Of a stretch of 64,000 nt of DNA, positions 14,201 to 26,686 are shown piece after piece. Numbering within the stretch: position 1 is the first letter of the stretch; every line of letters begins with the position of its first letter. The position numbers and the translations under genes were made by a program. The notes beneath the pieces were generated by a model, which did no database searches, was not told the DNA's origin, and saw only the letters and a program-made list of their open reading frames with translations. The stretch comes from Sphagnum compactum (Eukaryota; Bryophyta; Sphagnopsida; Sphagnales), in the NCBI GenBank assembly GCA_965153455.1, contig OZ234503.1, forward strand, positions 3,224,001-3,288,000, written 5' to 3'.

Positions 14201-17200
14201 TCTAAGTGTTAAAAAATACCTATCATAAGAAAATATTCAAAATGTTTTAGATTACATGTTTCAACTCATGGAGGGGAAAATAAAGTCCAATGATTTTCTT
14301 TTAAGAAAAATCATGAGTACCACCATCTAATGTGAAAGTAAAATTATATGAACAAAATGTTTGTTTGGGTTTTGTTTTAAAATTCTGCTTATAATATGTA
14401 CCTTAAGAGGGTTATTGCTTGAGATTTCGGCAAGCCCAACTTCATCAAGCACAACAACCACCACGACATTGCCATTCCTACTATCATTGACACATCGATG
14501 TGCTTTCTCAAAAACCTGTGAAAAAATTACAAAATGGTTATGAACTTTTGCTTGAAAGTTGAAATGGTGCAAAAAGCTCAAGAAAAAAAACTAACTTGTT
14601 TATGGATTGATCTACTTGCACATTACCAAAATCCAACTACATACTTTTTAAGGGTATTTAAAAGAAATCTAGATATATTAATAAGAAAAATGTTGCAATT
14701 TTTTGTGTTCAGTAAATGATTTTTTTTTTTGTTTTCTTTTACCTTGAGAATTCCTTCAGAGGTGGAACTCTCCGATCCTTGATAAGAGAGCATGTACATA
14801 TGTGGCAATTGGCGAAAATATGGGTCCTTTGAGTCTGTGCCCCTCAGGTTACTGCAATTTATTGTATTGAAAGATGCCAAAGAAGCCCCCATCAACAATT
14901 TGCAAAATCAAGCACAAGACTAATTGAATTCAACTCCAAAAGTGAGAAAACAAAACATTTAAACTATATTAATTTTTTTATTTTGTGGTTTTCAACATGG
15001 AAATGCAAACCTGTAAATGAGTTGAAGGGAGAGCGTTTTGCCAGATCCAGGCTTTCCAACCACAAACAAGGGAATGCGGTTCAAGATGCACACAAGTGTC
15101 ACAAACACATTTTCAAGAAGAGCTTGGTTCTTGGCAACACCAGGTGGAATGTCCATTCGATTCAATAAGTCCATTTGTTCTTTTCTCAACCTCTCAACAA
15201 ACTTCTCCGGCGTGAATTGTCTACAAGGAAAGAAAGCCCAGAAAAAAACAACACACAGACCTATGTCACAAACAATAAGAAATGGCAACCACAAGAGATC
15301 AAATGAATGAACATGACAAGTACTTCAACATCGTTGATGATAATTCAATGATGATAATCTTTCAAGGTTTTAGATTGCCAAATGCTCTTTGTTGAAAGTG
15401 ATGATCATGATCACATATAATTGGCCTTTGCCACCATAATTAATTAATTCATATTCAAAAGAAAAAAAACACAAGGATTTTGGTGTGGAATTGAAAGTGT
15501 GAATTACCGGAAGTTGATCAACCTCATGAAAGAGTTAAGTCTTGCTTTGTTCATCACATTAGCATACATTGTGCGATACTTTAGTCGTTCATTTTCAGAA
15601 TCAAGGCGGTAGTAATAACAATGTGAGAATGCTAAAAGTGCAGCTCTTCGTGCTTTACTGCCTTGCGAAATAGCCTTGGTTGTCACTTTTGTATCACTAG
15701 TTTTCACCATCAAGCGCCCTTCAACATCTATACAAAACCATTTGAAGAGGGAAATGCATCGACTCACATCCCGTAAACTCACACTCGCTTCCCCATGAAA
15801 GAGTCGAAGCATGGCTTGTGAATGTACCAACAATTCAACGAATGGGATGAAGGAAATTAGACTTGGTGCTGTTTCTTTCACCATTGTTGTAAGATATGCT
15901 CTTTCATCTAGTGTGCTGAGAAGCCCAAAATCGAATACATGAACAATCATTGCTTCTGGCAAGGGCTTCACGGAATAAGCCAAATTCATCAACCCATGTT
16001 GGCTAGGCTTGGTATTGTTTGAACTTTGCAGGATATCTTGTGCTACCAAACCCACACGTTGTTTATTGGAATCATGTAATCTATATGGGTTGCAAGCAGC
16101 CAAAATGGTCAAATTCTTGTCAAGTGTTCTGCCATTTAGAACATGATGGCATATCAATCCATCCAAGAATCCAAGATGGTCACACGCATTTATTTCATCA
16201 AGAAATGCCCAAACCTGAAACAAGCATGTTGAAAAAGAGAAAATGATTAATAATGTAGTTGTTGAAATAACTACTACTACTATTAACATTATACAATAAT
16301 TATGACATAATGAAAGAATCAAATAAAAATAAAATGTCAAGAGTAGAATTTGGTTATTCGAACCTTTTTATTATGTACAGCTTCACTTTCCGCCTTTGCA
16401 ACAAACTTGCGAATATCGTTTTCACTAGTACCAGCATGAAGTGTTATACAAAAGAGCTTGACATCACAATATTGTGCCAAGGTATTAAGAAGGCTTGTTT
16501 TCCCACATCCGGTTTCTCCCATGATCACGACCGGCACACGTGCCATCACTTTCTTATATATCAATGCCATCTTCAAAAGGTTATCGGGTGTTAATACATA
16601 GTTCGTTTTGTAAGTTGCTAGTTGCTTCGTGTGCAAAATTGGCCACAAGTATTCATACAACTCTTTTGAGTTCATAATTGAAAAGTCTTTGGGCTTTGTC
16701 TTCTCACTTCGAAGTTTTTGACTATCAATCAATTGTTGAATGGAATGTGGGATGAATTCGACGTGTTTATATAGAATAGTAATTGGTCCACCCATTTGGA
16801 AAAACAACATGACATGGTTACTATCAGACCATCGTTGTAATCCACCCATTCGAGCCACCATTGTTAGATCTGTCACTGTTGTTGCATGAGTCCTCACTGA
16901 TCCATTAATGATCATGGGGTTAGTTTGTTGATGATCATGTAGCCAAGTTTTCACAGATCTTAACGAGAGATCTCGAGCACGATCCAAAATCGAGTTCACA
17001 AGGTTTGTTCGTGTTGTGTTCATTGCACCCATGAACGCCAAATTCTCCGGAGTGAAAAAGGCACTATTGCTCAACTCTCTCAATTGGTAAGCAGCATACC
17101 TAATGAACATTTCCAATATTGTGAATGATATTGAATCCACTTCTTGTACAAAGGCAATGAAATGTCTATTCAGCAATTCCCGACAACGAGATGATTCGAT

Positions 17201-20200
17201 TATCTCTGCACTTCGTCCAATTAATCGAGAAAAATTTAGATTCCAAAAGTCGAGGTTATTTGCTTCCAATTGTACCAAGTAGTTGCACACTACTTGAATA
17301 TCACTATCATCCTGGGTATTCACTTGGAAATTGGTTAAGTCCCAAGTTAAGTATTCTTGGCGAAACCACTTGCAAACTGGTAAGCTCAATGTTAATTGGT
17401 TGCCAAATGTATTTGCAATTTCAATCGCAACATTACTCGTTGGAAAATGGAAAACTCCCATGAGGCTTGATTTCAAGCAACCAAGAATGAGGAGTTCAAA
17501 TAACATCACATTCAAAGTTTCTAGATTTTGCACCATTGCAATATCAATGTGTAGGAGAGTGACAGGTTGCAAATTCAACTCTTTCAAGCAAGTAATGAGT
17601 AGATCCTTTGAAACCTCTCCACTCAAACAAATAGTTTGAAGTTTCAAATTCTACATATTGATATTCAAGCAACACCCAACCCCACCCGCCACATTTTTGT
17701 GAGTCATTATTAAACAATGATGCATTTAAATCCTTGACCCATAAGAAAATATGCAATTTGAAAGCAAATAAAAAAATTGAGTCATGCAAAAGGATCATGG
17801 GAAAGTTAAAACTCTCATTGTGAATTAAACATGGAAAAAATTTAAGGTGTCAACAATTGCTTACATGATTAGAGTTGTTACGAATCAATGTTGTTTTTCC
17901 CATGCCAGGGAGGTTGGATGTCACAGTCCACATTTTGGAGCATTTCTTAGGAAGCATTTCACGAAGTGCATTGACATTGCAAGGTGTGTGATAGGTCAAG
18001 CGAATATTGAGGTTGCAAGAAAGATTTTGCAACAAGTTGGCTGACTTGGAACATGACACCAACACCAAATTCTTATTAGCTTTCATAGTTGTTACATCTG
18101 CTGGTGGCAATGCCTCTTGTTGACCAACTTGGTGTCGGCGCCACTCCTTGACCATTTCTTGAAACATTGTGAGAAATTGTGTTTGGCATTCCAAGGATAA
18201 TTTCTCAACATATGCAACACAAAATAAAATTGTGCCTTTGCCACATAATGGTGGTGGTTGTTGTGTTGCCTTCATGTCTTGGAAGCATCTTAACAACAGT
18301 AAATTGATTTCCTCCCATACAGTTGTATGACTGCAAATGATGACGTTGCTTGCATTTTGTGAAAGACATTGGCCTTGATTATGGAAAAGTGTGGCCACAA
18401 CATTCAACTCGTCTTGTGGGTTTTCCACAAGTACTAATTTGAATGGTTCTTCATCTTTGGCTATTGATCCTCTGCCATGCAATTCTAAACCCAATGATGT
18501 ACTTGAAGAGTTAGGTTGAGAAATTAGTGACGTACTTGAGGAGCTAGGTTGAAAGTTTAATGGCATTGTTGAACTTGACATTGATTTCTCCATATATATT
18601 GTGTTTTCCAACACAATAGCAATCGTATGCAAACAAGCTGACAAGCAAGGCTCTTTATCTTCAATTTGCTTAGAGTTGTTCAATTGCTCAACTAAAGTAG
18701 TGAGCAAGAGTTCTTGTGCAAGATTCTTCGCAATAATGAAGTTTTGTGCGGTGTAATCCATGATTCCTGTCCATGTGAAAAGCTCCAAGCAACTTCGTAG
18801 TTTTGCTCCTACAATTGATGATGTTGTGTTCTCGTTGTCTATCAATGCTTCTAGAAGTAACCGAAGTTCAATGGAACGAAAGTAATTCAAACATGGATGT
18901 TGATTGCGTGCCATGAGTACGGTTGACTTCCAAGTTGCAAGCTCAAATTCCAAAAAATTGGTGAGTTGTCGCAAGTTCAATAATCCAAAGATTCTCTTAT
19001 CAAACTTTGCATAACTAAAATGACCACATTGATGGAGCTCTGTGACAAAAGCAATGAACTTTTCAACAACATTCACGTGTTCTATGAAGTCTTTGGCCGC
19101 TTCCTCTGTCGTATGCAAGCTTGTAATTTCATCAGCATCGCCCCATTCAGACCCTATGTTGAATGTCCAACATAATAAAAAATTATGAATTACACCATCT
19201 CTCAAGGCAAACACATCATACAACAACATTCCCTTAAATCCCCATTTTGTTCATAGACATATCAAATTCTCCACTTTCATTTTAGCTTTCAAAAATTTGA
19301 ACAAGAACATGTAGTTCATCTAAGACGTGATGAAATGAGGGGAAAAAATCTTGTGTTGTACATAAAATCATCACCATTTTATGCAAGTGCAAATCCCAAA
19401 TTTATGATCTTTGAACAAAAAAAAATCCTTCAATTAATCATATAAGATGTTCCATGTTATACATACCTAGTGTTCGTGTGGTTTTCAATTTCTTTGCGTA
19501 CATGTTATGGGTGCTGATCACCAAACGAGCTCGACTTCGAAGATCTAGCAATTCAGCTCCTGTAAATGTATCTTCAAAACCAGACGAATTTAGATGTAAT
19601 CCCAACACATCAAAATCCTTGTCGACATCACCAATGCCTCCCACATCGTATGAGCTCAAGAGACCTTCAAAGCTTAAGCCCTTGGCTGGTTGAATGAATT
19701 GACCAAAATACTTGGAAATCTTGATAGAAATGTCACTTTTCGAATCTTCACTAAACTTGACATGGGGGTTGACAGCAATCACAAGTGCTGCCATGTCAGT
19801 TTCAGTGAGGAAGCCCTCATCTTTGTTGCTCGCAAATTCATTGAAGATTCCACGAACCTTTTGAGACCAAATGTGATCACGTCTTTTTGATCCTTTTGAG
19901 TTTGAAAAAGAATTACAAGATTGATCATCAACCTTTGATGATGTATTTTGAGCATTATCATCTTCACATTTGAGCTCGAGCTTACATATGCCATCAATGA
20001 TAGTGAAACGATACCATCCATTCTTGAGAATACGACTGATCTGATCATTTGTGTTATGACCTCGATTTGCAACAGATGAAAAATATTGGCGAAGTGCATG
20101 TGCACCTTCATTGCATTTTTTTAGCTTTGGAGCAAGATGGTTTACATTGCTAGTTGATGTAGTTGAAGATTTAAGCTCCATTGAAATTGCTGCTCGCAAT

Positions 20201-23200
20201 TCTTCAAAACATGGTGCCTCTGAACTCAAGATAGGACGAAAAATTCCTATGTAGAAAAGAATCCACAAAACCATGTTACACAATTTCAAGCTTAATAAAA
20301 GAACTAGCAAGATGTCATGAATATTCAAATTAACTAGCTCACAAGGGCCCAATTATACAACCATTATAACACATCATTACAATTACAACAACACAAATCT
20401 ATTTTTCCATGAGTATAAAGTCTAGTGACATACTTTGTAGATCAATGAGATCTGCAATAAGAACTTCCCACGTTTTATCCTTCCATGAATTTTGATTTTC
20501 AACTGCATCAATTAAATGTCGAAGATCCTCATTAAGAGTCTCTCGAAGAAACGCAATGAGAGGCCCGGCTTTTGCAAGCTCCTTGAAAGTGGATTCCTCT
20601 TCCTTGGAAAAGAGTGTCAACACAATGTGTCCATCTTGCTTGAGCATGTCTTGGAAGATTTTCAATGAGCATAATGGAGTGCATTGGATCACAACATTGC
20701 GGATTTGGGATACAACACCTCCGCAGTCCTCATCAAAGCCCAACACACTTGCAACTTTTGGCAAAACATTGATTAATTCCCGTTTTGCTGTGATGTTAAC
20801 CCAAGATTCAATTTGTTCAAGTGGGTTGAATTCCTTCCTTGTAATGTGTTGGGGGTAGAGAAGGCCTTGAACCTTTGGGTCCTTCATGCCCACTTGATGC
20901 CTTGCAAGCTCAAACTCCATCTCCATGTCCTTTTCTTGGACTCCATGCAAGAGGAGACATAGATGTTCCATTTTGATCTTCTCAAGATCAATGTTATTCC
21001 CAATGTAAGTTGCCATTTCTGTCTTATAGATTTCCACTATATGGGGCACTAAATTCGTTGCAACCATGGAAAATGTGACTGCAACATGTTGATTCTCTTG
21101 ATCACCTTTGAAGCATTCCTCTTGGGCTAACATAAGCAGAAGGTTTAAGAAGATTGTTGATTTATGCAACTCGATAAATGGATCTAAATATTTGAAAAGC
21201 AATTGTTGAACTTCAATAGGCCAATGATTGAGGAATTTGGTTTCTGCCACTGAAAATTTGCCCCAACACTCTTGTCGTTCAAGTAGCCATTGATTCCATT
21301 TCGCCCAGTCTTCAATCAAAAATCCATTCTTCTCTAGAAATGTGCATATGTTGAGGACTAGGATTTCAAATCCTTTGAGTTGCTTTTTGTAGAGATCTAG
21401 TTGTTGGTGTGCCAACTTTGTTGCCAACACAAAATTGTCTCTCCCAAGGGTTTGGAAAATGTTTTCCCACTGTTGGGTTGAAAGGCATGTTTCAACTAGC
21501 GATAAACTCACTTGACCCGATAGTAGCAAATTTCCAAGAATGAAACATGAATCACGACCCAATGTGAAGATTCTATGTTCTTGCATGATTTGCGGACAGT
21601 TTTCAATTTGCACAAGGAGAGTGGCAAACCTTGATCCCACGATGGTCTCAACTGGCTTGCGACAAAATCCTTGTTGCAAAAAATCGGCATGATTCTTCAC
21701 AAGGATGTCTAGGAGCGCGACACACAAGCGTGCTTGCATCCTAAATTCACAAAAAATATGAGCACACCAAATTAGTTTTTCTATAAGAATGACTAATATT
21801 TCCAAACTTTGTCAATTTCAGCTCATGAAAACATTCAACAAACAACTAGGTCCTCAGATTTAAACCTATGGCAATAATTATCCTCAACACTAGTGCATCT
21901 CATCATCATTGGGTAGTCTATATATGATTGATTGATCAAGCATGTGTTGAATTCAATAGGGATCATGCAAAAGGGGAAACTCTCATCATGATCACTTACG
22001 GATCTTCAATACTGAATGTGCCAGCAGGTCTTTCACAACAAATGGATCTTAACACATTCATGCAAAGCTCATCGAGATCATTGTCATGGGATGTGCATCC
22101 AAGTTGACTCTCCATCATGGAAATGGCCACTTTTTCATATTGTTGTTGAATGAGGGGTGATGCTGAAAGCCTTTGAGTATCAGAATTGTTAAAAGCAGTA
22201 GAATCAATTTCAAAGAAATGTGGAAGGCTGCAGCAGTACGCTTGGGCCATGGAAACAGCTAAGATAGCAAAGCCTACCGCACTTGCTCCCTTGGCATGCA
22301 AACCAGTTTCATTGATCTGCTGAACCAAGGTAAGAAATTGGCGTGGAGAGTGAGATACCAACAGCATTGATCCATCTGCACCTGCTGCTGGCTTCCGAAT
22401 TCCCCTTGAAACTGCCCCATGTAACCAAATTCTTAAAACCTCACCATACACAAGCTCACATTCACCGGTTGCAGGATTGAGAAATGTGGAATGCAAGAGC
22501 TCGGCCATTGCAGTCTTCCCCATCTCATACAATTTCAAGGTGGGTATTGTGGCCAAGATGGTGAGCAGTTGGATTTCGTTGTCAAGAAATGGCAAATTGA
22601 ATGTGAGTGGGCACTTAATCAGAAGTGTCAAGCTGCTCAGGATCGAGATCTTTGGCGTTCTACTACTAAGGAACCCAGTATCATTCTGTTGCTGTAGGAC
22701 TAGTTCTTCCAGTGCAAGAATATTGAGGAAAAGATTGATAATGTTCCTCCGAAGAATTGGCTTCAAGGACTGCTCAATGTCGTTTGAACCTACCTTCATC
22801 ACTGCCTCAAATTGCTTCTGTAATAATGGAAGGGACATCCTTTTCTTGGGCTCTTCTAGTTGTTGATTCAAAAGCTTTGAAAACCATACTTGGAGTGCAT
22901 TTCTCTGCACCAATTTGATCTCGTCAATATCATCAACAAATGTGATGTCTTGGCGATCTAACACATTTGCAACCCATGTCTGCAAAATTGGAGCTGCTTC
23001 ACAGAATGCAAAGACTGTAGGGGCAACCTCAAGTGCTCTCTTCAAAGCCATGACTCTCAATGCCTTGCTATCAAGTGCTTCACATAAAATAAGAGATTTG
23101 ATTCCTTCAATGTAGTGCATGTGCACTCTTTGAAGCTCAGTGGAGCTCTTGGCATTATCCATGAGCCGCAACTCATTCCATTCAGAAAGGAACTCCCAAG

Positions 23201-24824
23201 TAGGATCCAACTGAACCAACACATCAAGATATTGAATCCACACCAATGAAGATGGTGACACATTCTTAACAAGAGATGCAACTCCCCTCCGAAAAGTCAT
23301 CCCTGCAGTTTCCATTGGAATGGGAATCTGTGGGCCCCCGGATTGATCACCAAAGAATCTGCAAAGGATCATGAGAGCATGAAGGTAGGCATTGGAAATA
23401 TGTTCTTGAGGTATGGCTTGGAGCTTCTGAAGCTCCCACAAGAGGTCCATCAAAGCTAAGCTTAAAATACCCGATTTGGGACGGGATGCCATAAGGAGCT
23501 CTTGCTGCGGCTTCTCAATATAATTATTGGATTTCAGGTCAAGAAATTCTTCACCAATTTTGGTTGCCCATTTCGTCACTTGATTCAAAATCTCCAATGG
23601 CCAAACAGCAGATCGAGCATTAGTACCAATACAGATCATGTTGCTCCCATGATTTGATGGTCGATGGTAAAAGTACTCACGAAAGCATGCTAGTATGTTT
23701 TCACAATCGGCAACTTCAATCATCTTGGTTAAGACAGCTAGCCACATGTGCAGAGGCAATTCACCTTGACTAATCAAACCGTTGGGAACTGCCACTTCAA
23801 ACTGAACGAGAGCTTGACGTACATGCGAGTCATCAATGATTGTTGCATACTTTGTTTCTGAGCCTCCAAATAGCCTTGCAAACTTAGCAGCAGAAACAAT
23901 GGAGGATTCTCTGTACGGATCATCATCATCAACCTCAATGTCCTCTGCTTGTATCTGATATGAGACATAACCCATGTGCAGATCTTGTGAGGAGATTGCT
24001 AATTTGGTTGAGAATGTCCATGCACGCACTGAAGAAGGATGGAGTCCCTTCAATAACGGGCGTTCAAGGGTCATGTCATGGTACTCTCCATCATCTGCAG
24101 CCTGAGAAAACACAACATGCACAAAACAACAGAAAACTTTGTTGATCAAGCTTTCCATCTATTGATGAGTGCATACAACCAACATGTGGGATTCTGTCTA
24201 TCAGACTAGTCTCTAAGAAGATTGACTTTCAGATATGAAAATTCTCACCTGAAAAATTCGGGCCTTGATTCCCACAATCGATTTTGGGGTGAGAAGGAAC
24301 AATTCAAGGTCACAGATGTCAACAGTTGTCTCTTTTGGTGCTGCTGGGAGCATGAGTTGTTGACCATATGCCAAAGGAGCCCTGAGCTGATGATGATGCC
24401 TTGCATGTTGTAAGCTGGTTGAGGAAGAATGAAAACTACAGAGAGCTGGGAGGAGCAGCTGCTGGTTTCTCAATGCACTTGTTGTTGGATGTGACAAATC
24501 CGACAATGGGAGATAAAGATTGTTGAAACCAACAGGATAAGAAGAGACTGTGGAAGAATTGTAATTTGCATTACTTGCGCTATGTGAGGAGGAAGAAGAA
24601 GCCGAAGAAGCATTCAGCTCTAGAATTCCAGCTGGTGCTGAATCATCTAGAGAAGAAGAATTGAAAGAAGAAAAGGCCTGATTTTCAGAACTAGAATGGA
24701 TTGAAAAAGGTTGATCAGACCGAAGGATACAATCATCCTCGTCATCTTCAGCAATCTCCTTCAACTTGTTGAACTCTGCTGCTGGAGTGGAGACTTGATG
24801 ATGATCAGAGTTGAGAGACATCAT
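5201..24824 (-). CDS. RNF213: RNF213/mysterin-like giant AAA+ E3 ubiquitin ligase, 23 exons
   Basis: Exons: 24824-24249, 24101-22000, 21740-20434, 20246-19467, 19153-17865, 17650-16364, 16214-15508, 15220-15011, 14851-14743, 14515-14402, 14153-13626, 13416-13268, 13033-12560, 12382-12220, 12010-11891, 11713-11388, 11209-8695, 8438-8171, 8044-7291, 7102-6805, 6692-6525, 6179-5797, 5558-5201. All 22 introns are GT-AG, 112-345 bp, and every phase fits, giving about 4,994 residues (human RNF213 is about 5,200). Order: Ser-rich N-terminus (1-190); helical stalk; AAA P-loops at 2005 (GMGKT), 2396 (GETGCGKT) and 2738 (GKPGSGKT); Walker B LDEIN (E2454) and VVLDEVGLAE (E2814); SNLRGTDSKDP; VVGISNWSLDVAKMNRA; RFEKQ; E3 region (3415-4252); RZ finger (4293-4327); C-terminal domain, including LLLGFLCRTSGDP and LRHIVSLYE. 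In animals this protein ubiquitylates protein and bacterial lipid targets, and its ATPase drives assembly. Its role in plants is not known to me. There is no RING finger. The family call is firm; exact exon ends and the last 30 residues are less sure. Confidence 0.93.
8100..8117. repeat. 18-base C run (G run in the transcript) in intron 18
   Basis: An unbroken run of C on the plus strand lies inside the 126-bp intron between the RZ-finger exon and exon 19. The pre-mRNA would carry 18 consecutive G. Such runs are length-unstable and the exact count may include assembly error. Confidence 0.9.
8214..8318 (-). other. RZ-type zinc finger of the RNF213-like protein
   Basis: Within exon 18 the protein reads TCKCGYIYTIGNC, eight residues, then CPECKEPIGGQHHNL (residues about 4293-4327). 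The CPxC...IGGxxH half is the signature shared by RNF213 and ZNFX1. In that family the first half is normally Cys-x3-His (as in CPNGH). Here the His position is Tyr (Y4297), and an extra Cys (C4295) stands two residues after the first Cys. In animal RNF213 the RZ finger, not the RING, is needed for ubiquitylation of lipid A. Confidence 0.9.
13591..13650 (-). repeat. 30-bp tandem duplication across the exon 11 splice donor
   Basis: Two copies of a 30-bp unit, starting on the plus strand near 13,591 and 13,621, share TTACAGTAGTGATGA and CATTAAGTGT. On the minus strand each ends ATCACTACT followed by a donor: GTAAGC in the first copy (exon end 13,626), GTAAAC in the second. Use of the second would add ten in-frame residues. 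Confidence 0.8.
14441..14467 (-). other. Walker B motif of the AAA4-like unit
   Basis: VVVVVVLDE (E2814) followed by VGLAE in exon 10 is a hallmark of the RNF213 family. The catalytic Glu is kept. Confidence 0.85.
15034..15057 (-). other. Walker A motif of the AAA4-like unit
   Basis: GKPGSGKT at residues 2738-2745, in exon 8, is a full P-loop. Exons 8, 9 and 10 together build this AAA unit. Confidence 0.85.
16188..16214 (-). other. Walker B motif of the AAA3-like unit
   Basis: VWAFLDEIN (D2453, E2454) opens exon 7. The catalytic Glu is present, so this unit should be able to hydrolyse ATP. It matches one of the two Walker B glutamates commonly mutated in animal RNF213 studies. Confidence 0.85.
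16496..16519 (-). other. Walker A motif of the AAA3-like unit
   Basis: GETGCGKT at residues 2396-2403, in exon 6. It is a complete P-loop with the invariant Lys and Thr. Its Walker B partner is at 16,188-16,214. Confidence 0.85.
17892..17906 (-). other. First P-loop of the AAA+ ring (AAA2-like)
   Basis: GMGKT at residues 2005-2009, near the end of exon 5; the intron follows ten codons later. By order it corresponds to AAA2 of RNF213, which holds ATP in animal structures. The loop is shorter than the two that follow (no GxxxxGKT with a second Gly four residues earlier). Confidence 0.6.
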
Positions 24825-24914
24825 ACTGGAACTCTTGGGTTGTCATAAAAGCTAGCTAGCTAGCGAGACATCATACTGGAACTCTTGGGTTGTCATAAAA
24901 GTTAGCTAGCTAGC
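24815..24914 (-). repeat. 50-bp tandem duplication over the start codon
   Basis: Units 24815-24864 and 24865-24914 are nearly identical, including the sequence around ATGATGTCTC and a run of TAGC repeats. The downstream copy holds the inferred start of the RNF213-like protein; the upstream copy repeats the same start context. Confidence 0.9.
24860..24874 (-). CDS. Four-codon upstream ORF (Met-Met-Ser-Arg)
   Basis: ATGATGTCTCGCTAG lies 36 bases upstream of the main start (stop to main ATG) on the same strand. It is the upstream copy of the duplicated start region; the second copy ends in CGC TAG instead of running into the main frame. The bases before both ATGs are the same, so ribosomes should see equal initiation contexts. 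It will matter only if the transcript starts upstream of 24,874, which I infer but cannot show. Confidence 0.5.
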   Translation of the reverse strand: MMSR

Positions 24915-26649
24915 TCTGTAGAAAATACTACACACCACAAGCACTGCATATGCACTACCAAGTCCTTCTCTTCCAAGGGAATCTATCAATCTATCTATCG
25001 ATCTATCATCGCACGAGTGAGAAGTGGCAAATTTTCACTTGGGGATTTCAACATCTAGAATAATCTCCGGAGGCAGAAAATGAGATTTTTTTGTATGTTC
25101 AAAGAGAAAAAGAGCAGCTGCAAAACAAACTAAGCTTTTGTCATAGCCTGGAAATTCACAAGGGTCATCAACTCAGAGCTGCAGTCAATGATGATGGTGG
25201 GTATTTCTTTTGGGACCCAGGGGCATGAAGAACTGACTAGGGCAGTCAACTCTTTCAAAATGGGAAGAGAACTGAGTAACTGACAATCAATTGTAGTGCG
25301 AGAATGAAACATGATTTCTTCCGCTTCGTCTTCTTCACAATTTCCTTTCAAGATCTTTCATCAAAAGTAGTCACTGATGTGTCGTAGCAAATATAAAAAC
25401 ACCCAATTCTCCATTGATCCCAAATTCAAGTGCCTGCCTTACTCTTCAAACATCAGTGAGTGCAATTCCTGAGAAAACTGAGGCAGTACAAAAGTGAATG
25501 CTAGAAACTCTGTGCTTGCTTGCTTGATTGCTTGAAATTCCAATTCCAATTCTCTTCCTTCAGACCAAAGAAACAATTTTGTCAGGCAACAAACTAAAAT
25601 TGTAGCCAAAATCAGACCTTTGTGGAATTCATTGAAAGGAAATTCAACACACATGATGATGAGCCTGTTTTGTGTGTAAATTCATTACAAATTAGCTCTG
25701 AATTCTGTGCCCAAAAACAGAAAAGAAAAAAACATGCCGAGTCTAACCCACAAACCCCTCTTCTTCTTCCTGTACACAAGAAGAGGACAGAGTACTACTC
25801 CCAAGAGAAGAAGAATCCCATTTCCCCCTCTTCCTCCTCCTCCCCCTCTTCTTCCTCTTCTCCACTACCACCCACCCAGCTTAAATTTCCTCATCTCCAA
25901 GAATCCAAAAAAGGGAGAACATCTAGATGGTCATGTGAGTTAGTGTGATACCCAAAAGGGAGGGAAAAAAACAGAGAGAGAGAAGAAGCGAATACAATAT
26001 AGAAGCTGCAAAATTCACGAGAAGGAAAGGCATACAATTAATTGCTGCTGCTGGCTGATGATGATGATGGGGGGAAGAAGCTCCTGCTGCTGTTGCTACT
26101 GGTGGCTTCCTCAATTTATGGGTTGCTGGCTGTCTGGCTTCAACAATTTGATGGCTGCTGGTTGTTGGTTTGGTCAATTTGATGGAAGCCTAGTTCATGG
26201 ATTTATAGTGCAGCAAGCAAGCAAAGATGAAGATGAAACTGCGAAAGCTCGCATCACCATCCCCCAACTAAAAAGATAGAGAAAAAGAAAGACGACGATT
26301 TGGGGTGAGTGTCGGGGAAGGAAGGAAGCAAGCAAGCAAGGGTGGTAAATGCCTCCATTTCCTCCTCCATTTCCTGAGTCCTTACTCCTCAACCATCGAC
26401 AGTCACCATCATCTCTCATCAACAAACAAACAAACAAACAAACAAACCGAATCGTCTTCTGGTACTACTAAGTCAAACAAGTAGCTAGCTACACACTTGC
26501 TTTTCTTAGAACACCCAAAACTGCCACAACAACACTCCGCGTCACGATGCTTCTTCTCCCTTCCTTCTACCTCTGCAACATCGCCCACTTTTCTCTCTCC
26601 CCCGACTTCCAAAGCAAAAAAACAACCAAATTTACTGAGTACCTATCCT

Positions 26650-26686
<37 letters not shown>

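Noticed and set aside
5201-24824. Midasin or dynein heavy chain as identity of the giant gene
   Set aside because: Only two full Walker pairs are present, and the RZ finger, VGISNWSLDVAKMNRA and DEVGLAE segments and the C-terminal domain are specific to RNF213.
25622-25948. 108-codon plus-strand frame in the RNF213-like leader region
   Set aside because: Lys/Pro/Ser low complexity over pyrimidine tracts; no domain and no splice support.
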